Part shown: piece after piece, positions 12,582-23,689 of the stretch | Layout of the letters: the number at the start of each line of letters is the position of its first letter | Position numbering within the stretch: position 1 is the first letter of the stretch | The notes under the pieces: model-generated | Database searches by the model: none | Seen by the model: the letters and a program-made list of their open reading frames with translations, nothing else | What the model was told of the DNA's origin: nothing | Assembly (NCBI RefSeq): GCF_020360975.1 | Contig: NW_025408681.1 | Span: 1,612,001-1,676,000, forward strand | DNA length: 64,000 bases | Direction of reading: 5' to 3' | Origin: Hirsutella rhossiliensis | Taxonomy: Eukaryota; Ascomycota; Sordariomycetes; Hypocreales; Ophiocordycipitaceae | Position numbers and translations under genes: made by a program

Positions 12582-15532
12582 ATCCACGCGTACCACTCCG
12601 TCATGGCTGACTCGATCGTCGACGAGAGCGCTAAGTTATCGGCTTCGATCCTATTTCAGGTCAGTGTTGAAACATAGCTAGTGAAGCTTCAAGAGCTTCC
12701 GTCTGCTGATTCTCCCTCCCGGTCTAACTAAGACGAAGCCTCTCCCTCGAAACAGGACCCAACCCTCCCCTTCGAATCCTGCCACTACGACCCCTGGACC
12801 GGCCCCGGCTCCAACGTAATCGCCCGCAACACCACCGGGCCCGTGTACTTGGCGCAAGCCATCTCGCGCATCGTCAATGGTCTAGGCCTGTGTACCTTTT
12901 TAGAAGCCGGCGTCGGCGGCCCATCATCACCATGGTGCGGAACGCGCTGCCGCAAGCCCAAGCTCGGCCCAGCACACCTTTCGTGGCCATCAATGGCAAA
13001 GACTCGATGCGGTCCCTCGTAGGCGCCACGGTCACGCTGTGGAGGAGCGGGTAGCCGAAGGTGCATTTCTGGCCGTTCCGCCGGATCCAACGGGCGAGCT
13101 ACGTGTCCGTGGCTTTGCTGCCGTACCTGTTCGAGAATAATAAGGCACTGGCTGGAGTATATTGGTCTCTCGCGCGACAGGGGAAACAAGACAGATGATC
13201 AGGCGACAGCACGGTCTAGATCATGTCCTCACTGCTTCAAGAATATCAATGTTTTCTCCTACATAGCGCGGGACAAGCCCCAGAGCCAGAGCTTGCGCAA
13301 GTCCGTATTCAAGCTCGAGGCCTCGGAGATCAAGGCCCCTCTAGGCTTTGACACGCAACGTTCCGTCCAGCTAACCCTAATAAAGACTACAGAGAGCGCG
13401 TGGGGTTTCGAGTTGTCCTCTACTAAGAATAAGGACAAGTCAACCTCGCACGCCACGGGCATCGTCACTCTGCGCGACACCGGCAGCGGCAGTATCAACA
13501 ACGAACAGGACGAGAAGGGCAAGGGGCCCGCACCTCTAGCCTGCTGGAAAAGAGCATGGACACGGAGGCTCTGCGCGGCACAATGGTATACAAGGTGTTT
13601 AGGAAAATGGCCAGTTAATGTCCGCGTACCGGGGCCTGCGGTACTTAGTCGGCAAGGGCTCTAATGGCGTAGGCGACATCGTGATGCGCGCGGAGGATCT
13701 AGATGTTATAGCCAGGACACCGAACAACAGCATTGCCGACCCCCTGGTTATGGAAAACTTCTTGCAAGTGCCGGGCGTGTTTGTGCACTCGCTGCGCACC
13801 ATCGACGAGGAGGAAGAGGACGGCGGCATTTCTTACATCTACATAGGTATAGGTTCCGTACGACCCCTGAATAGGCGCTAGGGTGGCGGCAAGTACGGAG
13901 CGTATACGAAGATAGTCCGGGAAGATAACAAGGAGGCGGTGCTAGACGTATTCGTGTTTAACAAGCAGATCGGGAAGATAATTTAGTCTGCTAAAGGACT
14001 CAAGTTCTCGAGGGTCCCCCGCAAGCTGCTGGCTAAGATGCTGGCCGGAGCTAATCCGGGCATGGAGTTCAAAAAGCTGTCAGCTGGCCCATCAAAGCCT
14101 GCTGCTCAGTCACTGGCGCCCAAGAGCCAATACCAAGCTACTCCTGCTGCTCTTCCAAAGAAGTTCAGCAGAGGTGATAAACACTCAGCCGACGTTCTTG
14201 GTTGGGTCTAAGAAGTCCTTAGCAAGTCCCTGGACGTCCCAGTCGAGGAAGTTACTAAGCAGGCTTCGCTCGAGGAGCTTAGTACAGACTCATTGGTCCG
14301 CTGGGAAATTCTAGCTAATATCTCCGACAAATTCAAAATCGACATTTCGACCGATGATTTCGCAATGGCTATAGACGTCACGTCTTTATGTAATTTGATC
14401 TCTCCCCGGATTAGTCGCGACGCAGTTAATGCTAGCGGTAACGATAACGAAGACTAAGGGGCCAGATTCTATTTTTAAGACAGCCGATAATACGAACTTA
14501 GAATGGCAGATAAGTCTTTTCTAGATACTCGGTCAATCCCTCGACCTACCGGTCGCAGAGATCTAGATATATTCGAAACTCGAGGATCTCGGTGCCGACT
14601 CTCTCGTAGCGGCGGAGATCATTAGTAGCCCAAACGAAGCGTTTAGTCTCGCTATATCATTAGCCGAGTTCGCTTCAATAGTCACCGTGGTATCCCTCTA
14701 TAATCTTATTGAGGGCGCTTACAGAGTTGATTTAGTGCAAGCTCCTACGGCCACTTCATCGGCGCTTCGCACGCACTCTTAACTTTAAGGGCCGGCTTCC
14801 CAGTGACTCCCTACACTAGCGCAACCACTCTGGTAGAGAGGGAGAAGCCAACCCCGACAAAAGGCAACACAGTGTCGATGCATATAACTTTTCAGCAGGT
14901 ACGTCGCGGCTTCGATGCTTATGCCAAGGACACCAAGTTCATAGGCTACTAGGATCAAGTATACCCGCAGCAGCTAAGCACCGTCGCGGCATTTATTATC
15001 GAATCCTTCGAGAAGCGTCGGCTGTCCTATTAGGAAGTTCAGAAACGGGGACAAGCTCCCTGCTCTATAGGGGAAGTTGACCAAGTATAGCAGATAAGTC
15101 ATATGGCTCTCGGAGATCCTAGAAGAGGCCGGCGTCGTCGAGAAAACAAGGGATAATATTCTACGCGGCCCAGTGCCTCTAGACATTAATATAAATAACA
15201 AGTCTGCCGAGGAGCTAAGCACCGAGCTTATCTCGGACTTTCCCCAGTACGCATCAACGCACGGCCTATTCGATCTCCTCGAAGCGCACCTGGCCGAGTT
15301 TCTCAGCGGCAAAGCCGACCCTGTCTCCCTCCTATTCGGCAGCGAGAAGGGCCGCAACCTCCTCGAGGACTTCTATGCCAACGTTCCCAGCCTCGACACC
15401 GCCACGAAGGCACTCTATGCCTTCATCACAGCAGCCGTCCGCTCTTAGACTTCTAACGGCGAGCCCTTCCGTGTCCTCGAGATCGGCGCAGGTATAGGCG
15501 GCACCACCAAACACCTCGTGCCGCTCCTCTAG

Positions 15533-15545
15533 GCCATCGGGCTCC
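15533..15545. repeat. 13-bp target-site duplication, left copy
   Basis: GCCATCGGGCTCC occurs here and again at 15,643-15,655. Removing one copy plus the bases between them restores the methyltransferase reading frame (Leu-Leu-x-Ala-Ile-Gly-Leu-Pro-Phe), so this is the duplicated insertion target. Confidence 0.8.
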
Positions 15546-15642
15546 TCCGGGCTTTATAGCTAGCTAGGACTATTAATAAGGGCCTAGGCCCCTATTAGCC
15601 TCGCCATGGCCCTAGAGGCTGCATGCGAGTAATAAAAAAAAA
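15546..15642 (+). mobile_element. 97-bp poly(A)-tailed insertion (SINE-like or truncated LINE)
   Basis: These 97 bases interrupt the methyltransferase domain of the PKS relic. They end in AAT followed by nine A residues and are flanked by a perfect 13-bp direct repeat. A poly(A) tail plus a target duplication of this length is what target-primed reverse transcription leaves. The body has no coding capacity. It may be a 5'-truncated LINE, possibly related to the Tad1-like element at 20.7-23.6 kb, or a short SINE. Source family was not identified. Confidence 0.7.
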
Positions 15643-15655
15643 GCCATCGGGCTCC
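15643..15655. repeat. 13-bp target-site duplication, right copy
   Basis: This is the perfect second copy of 15,533-15,545, directly after the poly(A) run of the insertion. Confidence 0.8.
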
Positions 15656-16959
15656 CTTTTACGAACACCTTCACCGAGCTCTCGGTATCACTACTTGCGC
15701 GCGCTAAGAAAACATTATTTAAGGGCGCCATAGGCATAGAGTTCCTAAAACTATACATTAAGGAGGATCTTCCTAGCGAGCTACTAGGACGCTGCCACGT
15801 CGTGATATCGAGCAACTGTGTGCACGCGACTCGCGACCTGCGGCGCAGCCTAGGCAACCATCCACAAGCTGGTGCGGCCCGACGGTTGCGTGTCGTTGGC
15901 CGAATTCACGCAAAGTTGGCCCGGTACGACCTGGTCTGGGCCTGCTAGACGGCTGGTGGCTATTCGACGACGGCCGCGGGTACGCGCTGCAGAGCCCGTA
16001 GGCCTAGGAGCGGGCCATGCGGGATGCTGGGTTCGTGTACGTCGACTGGCCCGAGAGCGCGAGTCGCGAGTCCAGGGGCGTCCGGGTGATTTGCGGCATG
16101 GCGTCTAAACTAGAGAGGCCGAGTCCTACGACATCGATGCTCTTGCACCGCGGTATTTCAGCTCCAGGCAACCGCAATCTATTCCTGGCCCCTGGTGGAT
16201 TTTGGCTCCGGAGCCGTGTTTAGGGCCCTTTAGCCGTTGCTAGGTGCTGCCCGGGACGTGTCTGTCTACGCGCTTAATAGCCCCTTCATCAAGAACAAGC
16301 CTTATCCGGACCAGCTGCCTACCATCGAGGAGCTCGCCGCCATCTACGTGGCCGAGATTAGGCGTAGGCAGCCCGAGGGCCGGTACCTGGTCGGTGGGCA
16401 CTCGGTCGGCGGCGTGGTAGCCTTTGTGGTGGCGCGACAACTTCTCGAGGACGGCAATGAGGTCAAGAAGCTATTCCTGATCGACATGGCGTGCCCTATT
16501 TTCGCGAGCTCTCTGCCGGGCGTCCTGGTCGACGTTCTGGATTCTATAGACCACGTCGGCATAGTTGACGACGAAATCCGAGAGAAGAATATAGGCCGGC
16601 TAATAACGAGTGACCACTTTACGCTAGCGAGGCAGCAGTTGCTGAGGTACAAAGTTAGCAAGCTGCCGTGTAGGAAGATGCCGTAGGCTGTGCTGGTCTC
16701 GGCGAGGGATGGCGTGATAAGCAGGATAGGGTGCCCAAACTAAAGGTTCTTCTCGAGGAGCAGAGGATCGTTGAGTGGTTTCTGAATGATAGGACCCGCG
16801 ATGGATCCCTCGGATGAGTGGAGATTCTGGACAGCGTGAGTGTCATTCGCGCCGACGCTAATCACTTCTCTATGATGATGCCTCCTATGGTAAGCTAGTT
16901 GGTTCAATGAATCCTCGTGAGCGATTATATATTACTATCAAACATAGCAAATACCTCTT

Positions 16960-19900
16960 AACTACCAGCAAAATAGGGGCACTGTTAAAGAGAGTGGGCA
17001 TAAGAGGCTATAGTCATGCCTAGTAGACCTAATAATTATGCATAAGGAAGCTTGCCTAACTAGTATAACTCCCCTAGCCTAAGGATATTATATAGGCCTA
17101 ACTTAGGTATAGGAATATCTTAATGCCCTCTTTTAGCTAGCTATATATAGTTACTATACCTATATAAGCCCCTCCCTTATCCTAATAGATAGACTAAGAT
17201 ATATATTACTAAATTTACCTTTCTATGCCCCTATTTCTTTTACTATGCTCTTTAGCCCTTACTTAAGAGTTATAAGCCCGGTCTATACGACTAGATTATC
17301 TTTACCCGCCGATATTACCTTTAAAGCTATTTACGAGCTATTAACTCTATTATAACGCTTAAACCGTAGTATTAAGGCAAGGAACCTAGCTATACTAAGG
17401 GGCACTACTAGAAATATACGAATTACGTATCCCTTAAAAAAGGATATTACTTATAAAGCTAAAACCCTTAATTTTCCTAATATAACGTTAAAGGAAGTAA
17501 GAGGGGATAATTATATTATACGACTAAAGGAAAGCCTTAATTAGACCTTATAGATTAAGGGGATTAAATCGTAAGCTTAGACTTATAAAATTTAGGAATA
17601 TACTAACCTAGAGAGTATAAAGGAGCTTAAATAGCCCTAATAGCCGGACTAGGAGTAATTTATTATTAACCTTAAAGGGAGACCTTCCTAATAATAAGAA
17701 GATAAAATCGAGGCTATATTCCTTATAAGGCGAATAGGCTATAACGAATAATACTAGGATATAAAGGACTCCTTTTATAACCTTAAGAAAAGGTTCTAGC
17801 TATAATTCGATTGCTATAAGGTCTAGTAGAAAGCTCTAATCGTACTTAAAGAATTAATTAAGAAAACGATTAGTAAAGGGCTTTAAGGGGCAACCTTAAT
17901 ATATAATAGCTTAAGAGAGAAAATTAGGGAATTAAAGAAGTAAGCCCTACCCTTAAAGGTAAAGGAGAAAAAGCTAATTTATAAGAGATATATAACCATT
18001 ATTAATAAAAGAGGTATATAAGACTAGAAAGTATAGGTAGAATAGCTCGACTAATTATTATAGATTTATAAGACCTTAAGGTCGATATACTTAATAATAT
18101 AAGAATTAGATAGGATTTTCTTATAGCGGTAGATAAGTAAGAACTATATTAGTCTATAATAATAAGGGCTCTTAACCTCTATAATAAAAAGTATAGTAAA
18201 GACTAACTTCCCTTAAAGAACTTAATCGCTAACTTTAAATAAGAATATACCTATAGAAAGAAGTTATAACTACCTATAAAAAGGGGAAGCGCTAATTAAA
18301 TCTCTAGGAAAGTAGATACCTAAGCTAAATATATTAGCTATAAGTAGTATATTAATAGCTTAATAAGCTAGTAGGAAAATTACTACTTACTATAGGTAAT
18401 ACATAATAAAATTAGTAGGCTCTTATAGTATAATTAAAGACGAAATATAAGCTTAGTATAGCTTATTACCTATAAATAAATAGATAAATAGAACGACTTA
18501 ACTAAACGCTTAAATAATACTTATAATACTATATTAGCTACGAATAAAATAATTAAGTTAAATAGCTACTAATAGTATAACTAGCTTATAATAGCTTAGT
18601 TATAGAGATAACTAAGCTCTTACTAGTATACGCTAATTATAGATATAACCTAGAAGTATTTAAGGTTACTTAATAAAGACTATAAGTAGAACGAGTAATA
18701 CTATAAGTAGATTAACTATAAAAATTATATAAAGAAATATAATAGGAACTTTAATTTATTAGAGAATAAATATCTACTTATTATAATCGGAAAAGATTAT
18801 AGGGACTAATCTTTTAAGAAAGAGATATAGTCTACCTTATATAACGAAATATTAAAATAAAACGACTAAGTAATAAATTAGATTTTAAGAAACTTAGACT
18901 ATTTAAGGTTAAGAAAACTATTTTAAAAGTTAACTATAAACTTTTACTACTAATAATAATATAGATATACCTAATATTTTATATCTTATTATTAAAACTA
19001 ATGCTATAAAACTCTAAACTATAGGAAATATTTAAAGTTAATAACGTTTAAGAATATAAAGTAGAATAAATACTAGATATAAGAAAATAAGTTTCCTTAT
19101 TCGATAAATAAACTAATTTATCTTAAGAAGAACGCGTTATACTATCTTCTTTATTACTAGCTTATATACCTTACTAAAATAACTTACTACCTTAGTCCTT
19201 TAAGAAACGCTTTTATTTCTTAATCTAAGCTAGGCGAGCTATCGCTTCCTTTAACGCTTCTTTTACTTTCCGTTCGTTTAAATTAATCTTTTACTATTAA
19301 TTTATAATATAGCGAACTAAAAAAAAAGAATATTAACGAAAAGAATAATAAGGAAGGAAAGGGATAAAATAAATAAGTAAACGCTATATTATAACTATTA
19401 TAAGAATAGCCTATAAAGGTATATTTAAAATACTAATTAAACCGCTTACTAACCTTATAAGTTAAGCCTAGCTAAAAATAATAAGAGTAAGGTATAATTT
19501 TAATACTATAGATCTCGGTCTAAGATACTAGCTTTAATTATTAACGCGATTTATTAGAATTCTAAGAACGGGATTTTTAAATATAACTAGATATACTATT
19601 AGTAATATATCCTAAAAGGATAAAGAAATAAGGAATAATATACTTACGTATAACGCGATAAGGGTATATTTATATATAGCGGCTAAGGTAGTAGGTCCTA
19701 AGGGTAAGACTAAAAGGAAGGGAAGTATCTTATTATAACTACGGTCTAGTAAACCGCGGAGACTAGTATATATTACGAGAATATATAATATAGGGAATAA
19801 GGAATATTAAACGGACCGACGGGCTAATTAAGTTTAAAGCAATAGGTTACTTTAGCGCTCTAACGCTTTATAGCTAGGATTATAGGATCGCTTTAGCGCT

Positions 19901-20206
19901 CTAGTACTCTTAAGCGATAGGATTACCTAGTACTCTTAGCGATCTAAGGAAGCTCTCGAGATATATAAGGAAGGAATAAAACACTCCTTTAAATAGATAG
20001 CTCGATAGCTTTTAATATTATAATTATTACGATCCTTATTATAATCTTATCTTTAATTTTAATTACTTAATTACCTAGTTATAGTCTATAGTCTATAACC
20101 TTTAACTTATTACTAACGTAATATACTTATTATTACTTAGACCACGCCCTATTATATCTATTAATATAAACCCCTCGATAGGTTTATCCCTTAGGAATAA
20201 TATATA
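16960..20206. mobile_element. Degenerate repeat block ending in LTR-like unit X
   Basis: This is AT-rich and strongly RIP-mutated DNA. The first part (about 17,400-17,580, plus strand) reads like a degraded LINE ORF1/gag, with a lysine-rich frame containing LKEVRGDNYI, but this is weak. The last part, about 19,850-20,206, looks like an LTR on the plus strand. It has a TATATAAGGA promoter-like box at about 19,950 and ends in TTAGGAATAATA, where CA may have become TA, and its final 65 bases recur at 1-64. No intact domain is present. Confidence 0.45.
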
Positions 20207-20715
20207 AGAAGGTATAAGCAATAAGCGTAGAATCGGGTAATCGATAACGTAAGCGGAAAGATCGGTCGAAGGAGTATAGGGTAGGATTTCGTCCGGAATT
20301 TATAACGAGTATATAAGGGGCTGAATAATATATTAAAAGAATAGCGTTGCAAAGGATGCTTGTAAACTTGCTTATTCTATCTACTACTCCTAGGGAAATC
20401 CTTCGTCTTTTATAGACTATTGCTCGCCTACTAGTAGACTAATTAGTTAGCTTTCTAGCACATTCTATAGTGCTTGAAAAGCTCTATCTATAGTATATCT
20501 TCCTAACTTAGTAGGTGGTCTAATTATGGCGTGATAGTTAACGTAAGACTATAGGTTCTGGTATAAGTAGTGGATTTAACTAGAATGTTCTATGCCCTCC
20601 CTATTCTCGTATCGCGGATATCTTCGGAACCGCTAGGCCAAAATAGGCAATAGGGTATCCGTTCTGCTCGTAATTGACTTATGCATTTTATGCATATTTT
20701 TGTTTGTAAGGATAG
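20207..20715. repeat. Solo-LTR-like unit (family S, copy 1)
   Basis: About 500 bp starts exactly where repeat X stops and is less AT-biased than its flanks. It shares landmarks with 21,750-22,230: GAAGGAGTATA(A/G)GGTAGGATTT, then CGGAATTTA, a TCTATCTA stretch, and a GCAT-rich 3' end. It has a TATATAAGG box near 20,303. No coding sequence was found. Boundaries are approximate. Confidence 0.4.
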
Positions 20716-20719
20716 GCTT

Positions 20720-23640
20720 ATCTGACCCTTTTCCTAAAGGAAGGTATTAATATCTAGTAGAGGTCTTTGTCTTTAAGGGTTATTCCCTTAGACTATATTA
20801 TAGAGCCTCTTTTTACTAGCTTATTCTATAAAGCCTCTATATGCCTATTATTTCTTTATAATAGTAAAATAGGAATATAAGGGTATATTCTTATATAATA
20901 CTAGTTATTATACTAAGCCTCTTTTAGCTAGCTAGTTAGTAAGCTTATTACTAACGATCCTTAGGTAGCTAAGGTACTAGTATAGCTATACGTTATAAAA
21001 GGCTTCTAAGCTAGATAAGAGCCTTTTAATATATATAGCTAGGTCTAAGAAACTTATAACCTTCCTTATAGTAGCTTAGCTATTTATAAAGATATAGGTA
21101 TCTATAAGGGGGTTAAGGGGGCTAAGCCTTAAGGGCCGAGGCTTCTTAGCTATATCCTTTAAAACCCTTAGTATCGTAAATAGCTTTATATTAACTACTT
21201 CGATTAAGGGCCCTAGGTTCTTATAGTATACTTTAATAGGCCTATTTCTAAGCTTATTTTATAGAAAGAGTAAGTATTAGTCTTTATAAGGGATTCTTTA
21301 AGGCACCCCTTAAAGCTATTAGTATAAAAGGCTAGGGGCCGTAACTTAAAGTCTTTTAGGCTAGCTAAGCTAGCTAAGAGGCGTTAGTACTACTTCTTAG
21401 CTAAGGGCTTAAGGGCCTCTATTATTATAATAAAAGCCTTAGTCTTTAGGGCCTATAAAGGCTCCTAGCTAGCTTTCTTTCTTTCTAAGTTATAATTAGA
21501 TCCTATAAGAGCTACTAGGCCCTTAAGGAGGTAAAAGAGCTATATATATAGCCTAATATAGCTTAAGGCCCTTAGGTTAAAGCTTAAGTTAGCGAGGTCG
21601 TTTTATATAGCTAGGTTATAAGCTTATTTTATAAGGTAACTAAGTAAGAAGTATAAGGTCTAGAAAGTATACGAGAGGCATACTTTTTTAAATTATACCT
21701 TTAGTAGTAGTAGGGCTACTTTAGCTTTTAAAGCCTCTTAAGGTATATAAGCAAAAGCGGAATTTTGGGAAATTAAGGAATCACGTAAGACTACGTGATA
21801 GAGGGGAAGAAGGAGTATAAGGTAGGATTTTCAACGGAATTTATTGGTAGTGTATTAGTGTGTGGAAGAGGTGTTAAAGTTAATGATTCTCTCTCTATCT
21901 ACCAGCGGACATGCTGTCTTATATAGACAATTGTAGCTAAACGGAAGAACCTTTCGGGACCAGATTTAGGCTGCCGTATAGCCCTAAGACTAGGGAATTC
22001 CGTGATACCTCGAGTGAATCTGGAAGTGTCTTGGTTCCTCTGATATTCGTGTTTAAAGGAGGTTGGTCGTGCCGGTGTTCTTAAGAGGTCTTAGCTAGCA
22101 TTCTAAGCTAGCTCTGTTCCTTCGATTCCCGATTATACGATAACCGGCAACCCGTTTAATGCATAATGACATGCAAAATAACGAGCGATTCTTGCTCTAT
22201 AGGATGAGGTTTTGTCTATAATTAATATACTACTTATTAGCTTATATAATCGGGAGAGTATATTATAGCTGCTTTATTTATAGTAGGAACACCGTTCCTT
22301 ATAAAGCCCTAATAAAGGATCCTTTAAAGGCCCTTAAGACTTTTAAAAGAGCTTAGTTTTAAAGCCTTTAAAAAGGCTTTATTAGGCTCTTAAGGGTCTT
22401 AGGCCCCCTATATTAAAGCTAGGCCCTATAGTCTACTATAGAGGTTATATAGGCTTAGTAAAGCTATCTAAAGGCTTTAAATAATAGGCCTTTTTATATA
22501 AAGGTTAGGCGGGATAGTCCTTTAAAGGTAGCTTATATAGAGGCTACTTTCTTCTTAATATATTATTTAAATAAGAGCCTAGAATTAAAGAAGACCCCTA
22601 GCTACTATACTAAGAGCTTTACCTTAAAAAATAAGCCTCCTACTATTATACCCTTTAAAATAAGCTGCCGTTACCTACTAAAGTAGATAAGTTCTATCTT
22701 TAAGGGGTTAAAGTAGACCCCTTAGTCTTTAGCTTATTTAAATAAGTTAGTAGCTATTACTTCTAGCTATTAAACGTTCTTCTTAGCCGAGATTAACGTT
22801 ATAAAGATACTAAAGTTATCTATATAAGATAGCTAGTATCCCTTAGCCGCTAGTATCCCCCTTACGTATAAGAGGAATAAAATAGGGCTAATAAGAGACC
22901 CTTAAGGCACCTTTATTACTAGGTCTATAAGGGGCTAGACTTACCCTTTAAAGGCTAGCTAGATCTTCCTTTTAGTAAGGAAGTAGTTTACCTAGCTTAT
23001 AAGGGCCTTAAGGAGGTTTAAGTCCCTTAAGACCCTTATAAGCTATTCCTTTAATACGAAATCGAAGGCGCCCTTTATATCTAATAAGAGGGTACTAGTA
23101 ATAGCCTTCTTATTAGACTCCCGCTTCTTTTTATACCTTAAGGTAGTATCCTTAGTTAAATAGAGCTTTATAAGCCCTATTAAAGACTATAGGGATAGCC
23201 TTATATATATATTAAATAGGGAGGAAGCTAAGAGAGTTTAGGCTAAGGGCTTTCTTATTAAAAGAGCTAAAAATAGCCCTCTTAATCTTAGGGTCCTTTA
23301 GCTCTAGCTAGTCTACTTATCTATACCCTTACTACCTATATAGCCTAGAAGCTCTTCTTTTTCTAGGCTTTAAAGGGGGCTAAGGGGGGGGCTAGGGCTA
23401 GGGTCTAGGGTTAAGAAAAGGGTTATTAAGAAGGCCTTATATTTTTCTATAAAGGTATTAGCTTTTACTTTTATCCCTTCTTTTATATATAAGATACTAA
23501 GAAGGTAGGGTTAGCTCTAGCCTTAGTATAGGAAAAGGCTATAAAGATATCCTTTCTTACTACTTTTATTAAGAAACTCTCTTAGTATTACTTTTTAATA
23601 GCCTTAATAGTATACTTAAAGCTATTTCGGGCCTCTATAA
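20720..23640 (-). mobile_element. Tad1-like LINE (non-LTR retrotransposon) relic, interrupted
   Basis: On the minus strand between 22,930 and 22,600 a broken frame gives a non-LTR reverse transcriptase. A GSLISPILFLLY block (about 22,870-22,901) is followed by the catalytic YIDN (22,816-22,827), where the second Asp has become Asn through a GAC to AAC change, and then a FNPLK-type conserved stretch. This pattern is typical of fungal Tad1-clade LINEs. Upstream RT sequence lies towards 23,640, and the downstream part continues to about 20,720, interrupted at 21,750-22,230. Stops are frequent and RIP-like. No start, poly(A) tail or target duplication could be placed. Confidence 0.7.
21750..22230. 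repeat. Solo-LTR-like unit (family S, copy 2) inside the LINE relic
   Basis: About 480 bp of clearly higher GC sequence with normal CpA/TpG content interrupts the RIP-mutated LINE. It shares several blocks with 20,207-20,715 and is less mutated, so it probably arrived later. It ends in a GCATAATGACATGCAAAATA stretch. Edges and target duplication could not be fixed. Confidence 0.45.
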
Positions 23641-23689
23641 AGCTCCTTTAGCTCTCCTCGTCCTATGCTAAGAGATTCCTGCTAAGCGA

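Larger units (their letters stand above)
12582..16898 (+). pseudogene. Relic of a non-reducing polyketide synthase (AT-PT-ACP-ACP-CMeT-TE)
   Basis: The 3' part of a fungal aromatic polyketide synthase is readable here in broken frames. It begins inside the acyltransferase at the AYHS stretch (12,588-12,599), passes the AT-PT linker, and runs through a product-template domain (about 13,100-13,990, with NFLQVPG- and MVYKVF-like pieces). Two acyl carrier proteins follow, with Asp-Ser-Leu phosphopantetheine sites at 14,288-14,296 and 14,597-14,605. A C-methyltransferase spans about 14,870-16,100, with SAM-binding EIGAGIG near 15,479. The thioesterase (about 16,170-16,898) has a GHSVGG serine elbow near 16,396 and a NHFSM histidine. 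SAT, KS and most of AT are absent. Many stops stand where Trp or Gln is expected (for example G-Y-stop-DQVYPQQ at about 14,950), the RIP signature, and there are frameshifts and a 97-bp insertion. The domain order resembles synthases of methylated aromatic polyketides. The product cannot be inferred and the gene is dead. Confidence 0.85.
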
